Source: Citromicrobium sp. UBA3494
GTDB taxonomy: Bacteria; Pseudomonadota; Alphaproteobacteria; Sphingomonadales; Sphingomonadaceae
Assembly (NCBI GenBank): GCA_002377695.1
Contig: DFQH01000001.1
Span: forward strand, 144,417 to 208,416
Direction: 5' to 3'
Length of the DNA: 64,000 nucleotides
The notes under the pieces were generated by a model. The model saw only the letters and a list, made by a program, of their open reading frames with translations. It was not told the DNA's origin and did no database searches. Position 1 is the stretch's first letter, and each line of letters starts with the position of its first letter. Of this stretch, positions 8,920 through 17,588 are shown piece by piece. A program made the position numbers and the translations under genes.

Positions 8920-10761
8920 TCAGTCCAGGGAGGGTGCGATCAGCGCCTCGTCGATCCTGCGCCCGTCATCGTCGAGCCAGAGAATGCGGTTGCCTTCGCG
9001 CGCGACGAGGAATCGCCCCGTCTCGCCATAGGCCCACTCGTTCCACTGGCGGCACCAATGGTCCCCGTCGAGCCACCATCGCCCTTCGTCACGCTCTTCC
9101 TGCGCATAGCCCGCCCGGCCACGCATATTGCCATCGGCGAAGAGTTCTATGATGCACGGTTCGCCGTAGACGGTCTGATAGTTGAGCCGCTGGTCCGAGA
9201 AGAGCCGTTGCAATTCTGCCCCCGGCAGCGAGGGGAAAGAATCCTCCGCGGAGCGCTGCGGCGACCCTGCATCTGCAGGCGCGTTCATCAGTTTGAGCAT
9301 CTCGCGCGACAGGGCTTCGATTCCGGGCCGGATCCGGCTTTCGTCAAGGCTGGTGACGCCGAGCCTGAACATGTTCGAGCGCCCCTGCCCGTCCGCGAAA
9401 TAGGGGGTCGCCGGTTCGATCAGCACCCCGGAATTCTGCGCCGCGACCCGCAGTTTCTCCGCATCGAGATTCTCGGGGCCGCGCACCCAGTAGGACGTGC
9501 CCCCGGTGACGGGTGGAATCGCAATCGATAGCGGACGGTAATGGTTGAGCGCATCGCGCAGCGCGATCAGCCGCCGCTCGTAAATCCCGAAATGGTTGCG
9601 CAGCATTGCGTCGTAATGCCCCAGCGACAGGAAGATGCCCGCCGTGCGCTGCGTGATCGGCGAGGGTTTGCGCGTAGTCAGGTTGCGCAGCCTGCGTGCG
9701 GCACGGATGAAATCGGCGGGTCCGACAAGAAACCCCAGCCGCAACCCTGGCGACAGCACCTTGGACAGCGACGCGACATAGACCACGCGCTCGTCGCGAT
9801 CACCACTTTTGAGCGAAGGCGGTGCATCGGCGAGGAAGCCGAGCTCGCATTCGAAATCATCCTCGACGATCAGCGTGTCGTGCCGGTGCGCCTCGGCCAG
9901 CAGCGCGGCGCGCTCGCTGTCGGGCATCGTCACCCCCGTGGGGCGCTGGCGGCTGGGAGAGACGTAGAACAGGTCGATCCCCTCGAGCCCGCTCGCTATC
10001 TCGACCCCGGTATCGCCGACCGGGAAGTACCTGACCGTTGCTCCACGCTCGTGGACCAGCGAGCGGATGTCGGGTTCGCCGGGGTCTTCCAGACCGACCG
10101 TGCTTTGCGCGCCGCACAGCAGCTCGAAAATCAGATGAAGCGCCTGCTGCTCGCCCACGGTGACGAGGATTTCGTCGGCAGCCGCTGCAATCCCCCGCCG
10201 GGTGAGGATCTTCTGCCGGAACTGCTCGACCAGCAACTCATCGTCGGCCTCGCCGGTATCGGTCGACCAGCTTTCTACCTCGCTGACAGCGAGCGCCATG
10301 CGGCTCGCCTCGCGCCACTCGGCGATCGGGAAAAGAGTGCGATCGTAGAGCCCTTCGATGAAGGGATAGGGAAGCTGACGCCAGTCTGCCGGGTAGCGCA
10401 ATCCTTCATTGGGGACCACGCGATCGGGGGCCTTGCGCATTATGGCCGATTGCATACGCCGCGATTTTGGTCCGGCGACAGCGGGTATTTTCGCTGTGTG
10501 ACCGCCATGCGCGACATACACGCCGCTTCGCTCGCGCGAGACCAGATGGCCCGAAGCAATGAGATCCTGGTAGGCCAGCGACACCGTATTTCGGGCGATG
10601 CTGAGTTCACCGGCCAGCTTTCGCGACGATGGAAGCTTCAGCCCTGACGGCAAAACACCGGAATCAATCGTTTCTACGATGCGCGCCCGCAACTGCGCCT
10701 GCAGCGAGCTGCTCGAATCCCGGTCCAGCCGAAACAGGTGAGCAATGGGTTGCTTGGCCAT
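8920..10761 (-). CDS. MocR/PdxR-family transcriptional regulator with an extra C-terminal domain
   Basis: A 613-residue PLP-binding regulator. Residues about 10-80 form a GntR winged helix (KLPSSRKLAGELSIARNTVSL). Residues about 110-490 are a fold-type I aminotransferase domain with VEDDFECELGF and the PLP lysine in ASLSKVLSPGLRLG (K334). About 110 residues follow (FADGNMRGRAGY, GRWWLDGDHWCRQW, ILWLDDDGRRID). This tail is not part of standard MocR proteins and looks like a small DUF995-type beta domain, an assignment made by eye. Such regulators use PLP and an amine ligand to activate amine-catabolism genes (GabR, TauR, PdxR). Two matching direct-repeat sites in the locus are candidate targets. 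Confidence 0.88.
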   Translation of the reverse strand: MAKQPIAHLFRLDRDSSSSLQAQLRARIVETIDSGVLPSGLKLPSSRKLAGELSIARNTVSLAYQDLIASGHLVSRERSGVYVAHGGHTAKIPAVAGPKSRRMQSAIMRKAPDRVVPNEGLRYPADWRQLPYPFIEGLYDRTLFPIAEWREASRMALAVSEVESWSTDTGEADDELLVEQFRQKILTRRGIAAAADEILVTVGEQQALHLIFELLCGAQSTVGLEDPGEPDIRSLVHERGATVRYFPVGDTGVEIASGLEGIDLFYVSPSRQRPTGVTMPDSERAALLAEAHRHDTLIVEDDFECELGFLADAPPSLKSGDRDERVVYVASLSKVLSPGLRLGFLVGPADFIRAARRLRNLTTRKPSPITQRTAGIFLSLGHYDAMLRNHFGIYERRLIALRDALNHYRPLSIAIPPVTGGTSYWVRGPENLDAEKLRVAAQNSGVLIEPATPYFADGQGRSNMFRLGVTSLDESRIRPGIEALSREMLKLMNAPADAGSPQRSAEDSFPSLPGAELQRLFSDQRLNYQTVYGEPCIIELFADGNMRGRAGYAQEERDEGRWWLDGDHWCRQWNEWAYGETGRFLVAREGNRILWLDDDGRRIDEALIAPSLD

Positions 10762-10986
10762 TCCTCATGTTCGTGGCCCAATTGTAGCGTTCGCTCAAGC
10801 TCGGTGACGATAGGTGTTGCGGCTTGGCAGGCCGGAACGATCGTCCGGGCGGCGCAAACCGACAAAAAGTGCAGGTCGGAAGAGCCTGCGGCGAGCTGGT
10901 GCCGCGATAGCTTTCGGGCAATCCCGTTTAGTCGCCGAATGTCTGAAACGCTTCCTGCGGACCCCTCGCCTTGCCCGCGAACCCCT

Positions 10987-12309
10987 TCACCCTCCGACGC
11001 TCGGGCCGTTGGTGTTTCCGCTGTCGGCGAAGGGGCGAGCATCTCCCAGATATGCGCGGCGGTCGAGATTTCCGGTGGCCCGGAGCAGCGCCGCCTGCGC
11101 GATCAGCACGTCGCTGCGCGCGCGGGCCAGCGCGAGCTGAGCACTGCGGTAGCTCTGTTCGGCCAGCAGGATATCGATCGTCGAGCGCAGGCCGAATTCG
11201 TACTCCGCGCGCACCCCGTCGAGCGCGAGCTGCGCGGCGGCAAGGCCGGTTCGACTCGCGCGTTCGCGGCGTTCGGCGGCCTCGAGCGCGGCCCATGCCG
11301 TATCGACCGAGCGGATGGTTTCGCGCGCTTCGGCTAGCACGGCATAATCGTCCGCGCGCGCGGATGCTTCGGCTTCGCGCACCTGCGCAGCCACCAGCCC
11401 GCCGGTAAGCAACGGAATGCGCAGGGTTACGCCCACGCTCGCCGCGCTATCGTAGCCACGAAAGTCGCCGCCGCTCTCGCGCAGCCCGCGTCCGTAGGCC
11501 CCGGCGAGGTCGACGCTCGGCGCTCCTTCGGCACGAGCACGGTCGATCCTTGCTTCGGAGGCTTCGGCGATGCGGAGCCGTTCGAGCAGGCGCGGATTGG
11601 CCTCTTCTGCGGAGGACCGGGCGGAGGGGAGATCGGTGGGCAAAAGCGCCGGCGGCGGCACGTCGGTCGCAAGCTCTGCCGGCTCTTCCCCCACCACCGC
11701 GCGGTATCCCGCCCGCGCGCTCGCCAGTGCCGCTTCGGCATCCGCGAGGTTGGCCACGACGCTCGATCTCTGCGCTTCGAGTTGCGCCACATCCGTGCGC
11801 GTTGCCTCGCCCGTGTCGAAACGGAATTGCGCCTCGTCCACCTGGCGATCGAGCCGCTCGATACCGATCCGCGCCACCTCGACCGCCTCCTGCGCGAATA
11901 GCAGGTCCGCATAGGCCGCGACCACGCGTTCAAGCATCGCCGCCTCGCTGTCGCGCAGGCCCTGTTCGCCCGCCGCGACATCATAGGAGGCCGCGCGGAC
12001 CGAGGAGGAGACGCGCCCGCCGGTCCAGATCGGCATTGCAGCGCGCAGATCGGCGCTACCCGCGTTTCCGTAGCCCAGATCGTCGTACCCGCCATTGGCA
12101 CTGGCCGAGAGCGTGGGACGCCCCTGGGCACGGGCCTGCTCGGGCCGCTCCTCCAGCGCTTCCTGGCGAGCGCGCGCTTCGGCCAGCGTCGGGTTGGTGG
12201 CATAGGCCGTCGCGATCGCCTCGCGCAGCGTCTCGGCCTGCGCCGCGCCGGTGGGCAGCACCACCACCCCCGCGATCAGCGCGACCCTGATCAGCGCGCG
12301 CCTAGTCAT
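10987..12309 (-). CDS. TolC-family outer membrane efflux protein
   Basis: A 440-residue protein with signal peptide MTRRALIRVALIAGVVVLPTGAAQAE (shown in two parts here: MTRRALIRVALIAG and VVVLPTGAAQAE). Two homologous halves of long amphipathic helices follow (TLREAIATAYATNPTLAEARA near the N-terminus; LALARARSDVLIAQAALLRATG near the C-terminus), as in TolC/CyaE outer-membrane channel proteins. The ATG at 12309 overlaps the permease stop by 8 bp, so it is co-transcribed with the ABC exporter. Together with the HlyD/MacA-like adaptor, ATPase and permease upstream it would complete a tripartite export system spanning the envelope. The exported substrate is unknown. Confidence 0.88.
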   Translation of the reverse strand: MTRRALIRVALIAGVVVLPTGAAQAETLREAIATAYATNPTLAEARARQEALEERPEQARAQGRPTLSASANGGYDDLGYGNAGSADLRAAMPIWTGGRVSSSVRAASYDVAAGEQGLRDSEAAMLERVVAAYADLLFAQEAVEVARIGIERLDRQVDEAQFRFDTGEATRTDVAQLEAQRSSVVANLADAEAALASARAGYRAVVGEEPAELATDVPPPALLPTDLPSARSSAEEANPRLLERLRIAEASEARIDRARAEGAPSVDLAGAYGRGLRESGGDFRGYDSAASVGVTLRIPLLTGGLVAAQVREAEASARADDYAVLAEARETIRSVDTAWAALEAAERRERASRTGLAAAQLALDGVRAEYEFGLRSTIDILLAEQSYRSAQLALARARSDVLIAQAALLRATGNLDRRAYLGDARPFADSGNTNGPSVGG

Positions 12310-14722
12310 GGCGCAGAGCCCATGCCGGAGCGGGCCGGCTCGCGCGGAGCGACTGACCAAGCACGGTCAGCACCGCCACGAGGATCGCGATCACGCTCGC
12401 GCCGATGAAAAACACCGGCGACAGGGCGATCCGGTCTTCGAACCCGGCCAGCCAGGTGCGCATCGCATAAAAGGCGAGCGGCCAGGCGATCAGGTTCGCG
12501 ATCAGCACCGGACGCATGAACTGGCCGACCAGCAGCTTGACGATATCGGTCGCCGATGCACCGAGCGACTTGCGGATGCCGATCTCCTTCACCCGCCGTG
12601 CGGTGTTGAAGGAGGCAAGACCCCACAGCCCGACCATCCCGATGAGGACCGCGAGCCCCGCACCGATGGCGAACAGGCGGGAGGCACGCTCGTCGTCTTC
12701 GTAGAACTCGGCGAGGCGCATGGACGCGCCTCCCGCGTCAAAGGGCACGTTGTCTGCGGCTTCGTTCCAGATGGAGTGGACAGCCGATGCGATTTCTCGC
12801 GGATTACCTTTAAACCGGATGTTCGCCACCGGGAACGCTGGCATGTCGCCGTTATATTGGAAGTACGTGGCCGCATGGGGTTCGCGAGGGGTGAAGAACC
12901 GCAAATCCTCGACCACGCCGACGATCTCGTAATCGTCGTTCGCTCCCCGGACGACCTCACCGACGGCCTCCTGTGGATCTGAAAAACCCAAGGCCCTGCT
13001 GCCGGATCGGTCGACGAGTATGTTCGCTATCTGGCCGCTTTCGCGCCGCGAGACGTCGTCCAGTCGGAATTCGTTCCCCAGCAGCCGACCGGCGGTCGGT
13101 TTTACTCCGAGAGCCTCGAAGAAGTCGGGACCCGTTGAAATGCGACGAAGCGACGGGCCTGGGCCGTTCGCGCCAAGCGGAGAGAGATTGCTGAAATTGA
13201 CCGTTCCGGTGCCCCCAGGGGCGCTATCTGCGATCCCGACCGAACGCACGCCGGGCAAGGTCTTCCAGCGCTCTATCATCGCGACGCGCTGGCTGCGCGA
13301 TAGCTCAGCAGCATCGAAGGAATTGACCACCAAAAGGCCGTCGCGGTCGAAGCCCAGATCGCTGTGGCGCACATGCTGCATCTGCGCCGCGAGGACCAAT
13401 GTGCCGATCAGGAATGCGGTGGCGAAGCCGAATTGCAGCGCCACCAGCGCCTCTCGCACACGGGTCGCCGACTTGCCGCCGCCGGGTGCGCGCGAGGAGG
13501 CGAGGACGGCGGCCGGCCGATAGGCCGAGATAGCCAAAGCCGGATAGAAACCTGCGGCAAGCCCGATGATGACGGCCAGCACGATGAGCGCCGGGATCAC
13601 GAGAGCGTAGGGAATTGCGAGGCTCAGGCCACCGGCTGCATTGACGAGCGGGAGTGCAATTTCGGCCAGGATGAGGCCGACGAGACAGGCGAGTGCCGCA
13701 TTCAGCACTGCCTCTGCCAGCAACTGAGCGATGATCGAGCCGCGTGTCGCTCCGCTGACCTTGCGGATGGCAATCTCACGGGCCCGCAGGACGGACCGTG
13801 CGGTGGCGAGGTTCACGTAGTTGACCATGGCGATGAGCAGGGTCAGCACGCCGACTATGCCAAGCGTCACGACAGTCATACGGAGGCTTGCGGTCGCTTG
13901 GCCTTCGGGCGTCAGGTGACCCTCCGCCAGAGGTTGCAACCGCAGGCTCATTACGTCGGCGGCATCGCTGCCGAGGTCGTCTATGGCGCTGCGTTTCACC
14001 AGCTGCGCCATGGAATCCTCGAACACGGGGATGTCTTTGGGGTCCCCCATTCGAACGAAGGTCTGCACCTGGCTCGAACCCCAATTGTACCAGACTTCGT
14101 TCGGCGGATTTTTCGGTAATGGGGTCGCAATGTCGAAATTTAGCTCGGTCGCGTCGGGCATGTCCCGGAAGACGGCAGTGACGCGGTAGTTTTGCGGCTC
14201 ATCATAGGTGGCGGTGATCATCTGGCCGATCGGATCGCGATCCTGAAACAGACTGCGAGCCAACGTCTCGCTGATAATGGCGCTGTTGGGTCGGGCGAGC
14301 GCGCTATCCCTGTCACCCGCGACCAGGGGCAACTCAATGACGTCAAGGAATTCAGGGTCGACCTGGACAAAATCCGTCAGTGTCGATGACCCGTCGCGCA
14401 AAATCGAACCTCTGTCGACGCCGCCGCGCAACCGCGTGCCGACCAGCCCGGGATGCTCTGCGCGCAATTCTTCGAGCAGGCCCCCCATGGTGGAATCGAA
14501 CGCTCCGTTGAACGGGCTGTCCGGAATGTTCCACTCCGCCTGAATCAGATAGGTCTCCTCGTGATCGGGCAGCCATTTCTCGAAACTGGTCTCAAACCGT
14601 ACATAGAGGCCCAGCACGATGAACACGGCAATCCCGATCGCCAGCCCGCCGATATTGAGCGCGGCGTAAAGCTTGTGCCGGGTGAGAGAGCGATAGAGCG
14701 AGAGAAGCGCCAAGCGGGTCAT
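12302..14722 (-). CDS. MacB/FtsX-type ABC transporter permease
   Basis: An 806-residue membrane protein. A first transmembrane helix (LYAALNIGGLAIGIAVFIVLG) is followed by a large periplasmic MacB_PCD-like domain. A three-helix FtsX bundle comes after it (LTLLIAMVNYVNLATARSVLRAREIAIRKVSGATR, cytoplasmic coupling motif EIAIRKVSGA). A second copy of this layout ends in KEIGIRKSLGASATDIV. The double FtsX architecture at about 800 residues is typical of fused permeases working with a separate ATPase. It lies between the GIN-domain protein and TolC genes in the same direction. No strong ribosome-binding site precedes the ATG. Confidence 0.9.
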   Translation of the reverse strand: MTRLALLSLYRSLTRHKLYAALNIGGLAIGIAVFIVLGLYVRFETSFEKWLPDHEETYLIQAEWNIPDSPFNGAFDSTMGGLLEELRAEHPGLVGTRLRGGVDRGSILRDGSSTLTDFVQVDPEFLDVIELPLVAGDRDSALARPNSAIISETLARSLFQDRDPIGQMITATYDEPQNYRVTAVFRDMPDATELNFDIATPLPKNPPNEVWYNWGSSQVQTFVRMGDPKDIPVFEDSMAQLVKRSAIDDLGSDAADVMSLRLQPLAEGHLTPEGQATASLRMTVVTLGIVGVLTLLIAMVNYVNLATARSVLRAREIAIRKVSGATRGSIIAQLLAEAVLNAALACLVGLILAEIALPLVNAAGGLSLAIPYALVIPALIVLAVIIGLAAGFYPALAISAYRPAAVLASSRAPGGGKSATRVREALVALQFGFATAFLIGTLVLAAQMQHVRHSDLGFDRDGLLVVNSFDAAELSRSQRVAMIERWKTLPGVRSVGIADSAPGGTGTVNFSNLSPLGANGPGPSLRRISTGPDFFEALGVKPTAGRLLGNEFRLDDVSRRESGQIANILVDRSGSRALGFSDPQEAVGEVVRGANDDYEIVGVVEDLRFFTPREPHAATYFQYNGDMPAFPVANIRFKGNPREIASAVHSIWNEAADNVPFDAGGASMRLAEFYEDDERASRLFAIGAGLAVLIGMVGLWGLASFNTARRVKEIGIRKSLGASATDIVKLLVGQFMRPVLIANLIAWPLAFYAMRTWLAGFEDRIALSPVFFIGASVIAILVAVLTVLGQSLRASRPAPAWALRHD

Positions 14723-14747
14723 TTCTGGGTTCCAGTGCTGAGTTGAA

Positions 14748-15536
14748 TCAATCGCATGCGGCGCTGGCTTGGCCGCCTGTCTCGATGGCGCAGGTCGCCC
14801 CGCCGGTGACGCGCACGCTGCTCGTTCCCGAGGCCGAAAGCGTTGCAGCTTTCGCGGAGTGGGCGCGGATCGAGGCGGTGCCCGACGTCGCGGCAGTCAG
14901 ACGCTCGGTGGCAAGGTCGCGCGTGTCGGCCTCGCTCGCGCCGCTTGCGCGGATCGCAACGCTCTGCGCCGATCCGGCGACGTCGGCCTCGGAGGCTCCG
15001 GACAGGTCGAGCGCGACCTTGTGTGCCATGATCCGGGCTGCCCTCAGTTCGGACGCGCCCGACAGGCGCAACTCGGCCTCGTCGACTTCCAGCCCGGTCA
15101 GATTGAGTTCGCTCGCGCCGGAGAGCTCCGCTTCGAAGCGGGGGCCGGAGAACCGCTCGACCGTCATTCGCGTGGCTCCCGACAATTCGATCTCGCGCAG
15201 TGCCGGCATCGTGATGTCGATGGTGACGGGCACGGCGCGGTTGTCGCAACCGCCGTTTGTGCGGTCGATCACCAGCCGGGTGCCCCGCGTTTCGGCATCG
15301 AGCAGCGCGAGGTCGCGCGGGGTTCCGCGCACGCTCGCCGCGAAGGATGCTCCCGGTCGCACGATCGCCTCGTCGCAGCCCGAGAGCCTGATGGCGTCGA
15401 ATCCGTCCAGCGTGAGCACGCGGTCGACCGTCCGGGTGCTGTGCGCAGAGGCTGTCGGTCCGGACTGCCCATGCGCATCGGCGGCGCAGGCGATCAGCGG
15501 GAGAGCGAGGAGCGAGAGGATAAGGTTGCGGATCAT
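14748..15536 (-). CDS. Exported GIN-domain (DUF2807) protein
   Basis: A 262-residue protein with a signal peptide (MIRNLILSLLALPLIACAAD; the cysteine makes a lipoprotein possible). A right-handed beta-helix of short repeats follows, with LSGASE/LSGAT-like units recurring at about 20-residue intervals (IELSGATRMTV, AELSGASELNL, RLSGASELRA, DLSGASEADV, RASGASEADT). This is the hallmark of the DUF2807 'auto-transporter adhesin head GIN' family, whose function is not established. It is placed between the ATPase and permease genes of an export operon and has a good AAAGGAC ribosome-binding site. It may be a periplasmic partner or a stress sensor for the exporter; this is inference. Confidence 0.85.
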   Translation of the reverse strand: MIRNLILSLLALPLIACAADAHGQSGPTASAHSTRTVDRVLTLDGFDAIRLSGCDEAIVRPGASFAASVRGTPRDLALLDAETRGTRLVIDRTNGGCDNRAVPVTIDITMPALREIELSGATRMTVERFSGPRFEAELSGASELNLTGLEVDEAELRLSGASELRAARIMAHKVALDLSGASEADVAGSAQSVAIRASGASEADTRDLATERLTAATSGTASIRAHSAKAATLSASGTSSVRVTGGATCAIETGGQASAACD

Positions 15537-15552
15537 GGGTGGTGTCCTTTTG

Positions 15553-16233
15553 TCAGATCGCGCGCATGGCGCTGGCGACGATGCGGCCGTCGAGCATGTC
15601 GATCCGGCGCTTCGCCATGTCGGCGTGGCTGGGGGAGTGGGTGACCATGACGATTGTCGCCCCCTCGTCGTTGAGCGCGGTGAGGATGTTCATCACCTGC
15701 TCGCCATTGGCGGTGTCGAGATTGCCGGTCGGTTCGTCCGCCAGGATCAGCTTGGGCTGGCCGACGATTGCGCGGGCGATGGCGGCGCGCTGCTGCTGGC
15801 CGCCCGATAGCTGGTGCGGGAAGTGGCGCGCACGGTGGGCGATGCCGACCGTGTCCATCGCCGCGGCGACCCGCTCGCCCTTGTTGCCGCTGACATCCTT
15901 GCGATAGGCGAGGCCAAGCGCGACGTTCTCCTCTATCGTCAGTTCGTCGATCAGGTTGAAGCTCTGGAACACGAAGCCCAGCTGCGCGCCGCGGAACTTC
16001 GCCAGCGCCTTCTCGTCCATCGCAGCGAGATCGGTGTCGCCGAACCAGTAATGGCCCGAAGTCGGCCGGTCGATGGTGCCCAGCGTGTTGAGCAGGGTCG
16101 ATTTGCCGCAGCCCGACGGGCCCATGATGGCGAGGAATTCACCCTCCGCGACTTCGAGGTTCACATCGACGAGGGCGGTCGTCTCGACCTCGTCCGATGC
16201 GTAGCGGCGTTCGATATTCTCGAGCTTGATCAC
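15553..16233 (-). CDS. ABC transporter ATP-binding protein (MacB/LolD type)
   Basis: A 226-residue ATPase with Walker A GPSGCGKST, Q-loop FVFQSFNL, signature LSGGQQQRAAIARA, Walker B LILADEPTGNLD and the H-loop VTHS. The wording is closest to the LolD/MacB/FtsE group. The start is a GTG at 16233 (VIKLENIERRY) because AGAGGA lies at correct distance and the homology begins there; longer readings would run into the adaptor gene. It powers the permease encoded at 12302-14722, in an operon ordered adaptor, ATPase, GIN protein, permease, TolC. Confidence 0.92.
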   Translation of the reverse strand: MIKLENIERRYASDEVETTALVDVNLEVAEGEFLAIMGPSGCGKSTLLNTLGTIDRPTSGHYWFGDTDLAAMDEKALAKFRGAQLGFVFQSFNLIDELTIEENVALGLAYRKDVSGNKGERVAAAMDTVGIAHRARHFPHQLSGGQQQRAAIARAIVGQPKLILADEPTGNLDTANGEQVMNILTALNDEGATIVMVTHSPSHADMAKRRIDMLDGRIVASAMRAI

Positions 16234-16250
16234 GGAAGAATGTCCTCTGC

Positions 16251-17546
16251 TTAGCGAAGATTGATGGTGTCGCCCTTCACCCGGGCGAGGTTGCTGGTGA
16301 CGATGCGCTGGCCGGGTTGGAGGCCCGACAGGATTTCGACCTGGCGCGGATTGCGGCGGCCGATTTCCACGCTCACCCGGCGGGCATGCTTGCCATCGGG
16401 ATCGATCACGAAGACCGCCGAGCCGCCCCCGTTCAGCCACGCGCCGACCGGCGCAATCAGCGCAGGCGTTGCGGCGCCGAGCGTGATCCGCACATCGAGC
16501 GTCTGCCCGCGATTGAGATCCTGCTTCGGCATGGTCTCGAAGGTCAGTTCGACGCGGAAGCGGCCATCGGCGACGGTCGGCAGCACTTTGGATACGGTCA
16601 GCATTGCGCCGTCGGAGGTGGTCGCCTTCTGGCCAAGCTCGACCCGGCCGAGGTAATATTCGTCCACCTCCGCCTCCAGCTTCCACGCGCCTTCGCTGTC
16701 GACCTGTCCGGCGGGGTCTCCCGGCGCCAGCGTCTGGCCCGGCTGGAGGTCGAAATTGGTCAGGCGGCCCGCCATGGGCGCGCGGATCGTCAGCCCATCC
16801 AGACTGCCGCGCACGGCGGCGAGATTGTTCTGCAGCCGCGTGCGGGTGGCATCGAGCATGCGTCCCTGCGTGGCGGTGATCCCGGCTTCGGCAACACGGC
16901 CCTGTCGCAGCTGGGCGAGGCGCTGGGTCTGGTAGTCGACCTCTTCCTGATAGCTCTTCACCCCCGCATCGGAGACGAAGCCCTTCTCGTGCAGCTGGCG
17001 GCGGATATCGAGATCGCGGCGCGCGCGGATCAGGTCGTATTCGGCTGCGGCGACCTGCCCGGCGCGATCGACCTTCGAACGCTGGATGCCGAGGTTCTCG
17101 CCCGCGACGCCGCCCAGCTGGCTTGCGATCTGGGCCTCCTGGCTGAGCACGGTGAGTTCAAGATCAGGATTGGCGAGCCGGGCAAGCGGCTGGCCCTTCG
17201 TGACCAGCGCGCCGTCCTGCACGAACAGCTCCTCCACCTGCCCGCCGCTCATCACGCCGACCAGCGTGGTGGTGGCCGGAACGACGCTGGCGCGCACGGG
17301 CAGGTAGTCGTCGAAGGCCGCGCGCTCGACCCGGGCGGTCTGGAGCTCGTCGGCGGCGACATCGGTCGAGCCGCTTGCAGGGATCGCGCGCCACCCGAGT
17401 ATCGCAATCGCCACGAGGGCGATGGCGATCAGGAAACGCCTGTCGCGCCACCACGGCGCGCGCTTCTTTTCGACCTTACGATCCATCCCCGCACCGGGCG
17501 CGGGCGGAGACAAACTATTGGACTGCTGGGCTGTCTGCGTCATCAT
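16251..17546 (-). CDS. HlyD/MacA-like periplasmic adaptor subunit
   Basis: A 431-residue membrane fusion protein. One N-terminal membrane anchor (FLIAIALVAIAILGWRAI) follows a short cytoplasmic tail. Then come a lipoyl half (GGQVEELFVQDGALVTKGQPLARL), an alpha-helical hairpin (about residues 115-220), the second lipoyl half (LTIRAPMAGRLTNFDLQPGQTL) and the beta-barrel/membrane-proximal domain. It bridges the inner-membrane ABC exporter and the TolC channel. It is the first gene of the exporter operon and is divergent from the response regulator across only 42 bp (17547-17588), so both promoters must overlap there. Tandem ATGs at 17546 and 17543 both fit. Confidence 0.9.
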   Translation of the reverse strand: MMTQTAQQSNSLSPPAPGAGMDRKVEKKRAPWWRDRRFLIAIALVAIAILGWRAIPASGSTDVAADELQTARVERAAFDDYLPVRASVVPATTTLVGVMSGGQVEELFVQDGALVTKGQPLARLANPDLELTVLSQEAQIASQLGGVAGENLGIQRSKVDRAGQVAAAEYDLIRARRDLDIRRQLHEKGFVSDAGVKSYQEEVDYQTQRLAQLRQGRVAEAGITATQGRMLDATRTRLQNNLAAVRGSLDGLTIRAPMAGRLTNFDLQPGQTLAPGDPAGQVDSEGAWKLEAEVDEYYLGRVELGQKATTSDGAMLTVSKVLPTVADGRFRVELTFETMPKQDLNRGQTLDVRITLGAATPALIAPVGAWLNGGGSAVFVIDPDGKHARRVSVEIGRRNPRQVEILSGLQPGQRIVTSNLARVKGDTINLR

Positions 17547-17588
17547 GCAGCCATTATCGCCAAACCGGACCGAAAGACCTAAAGTGTT

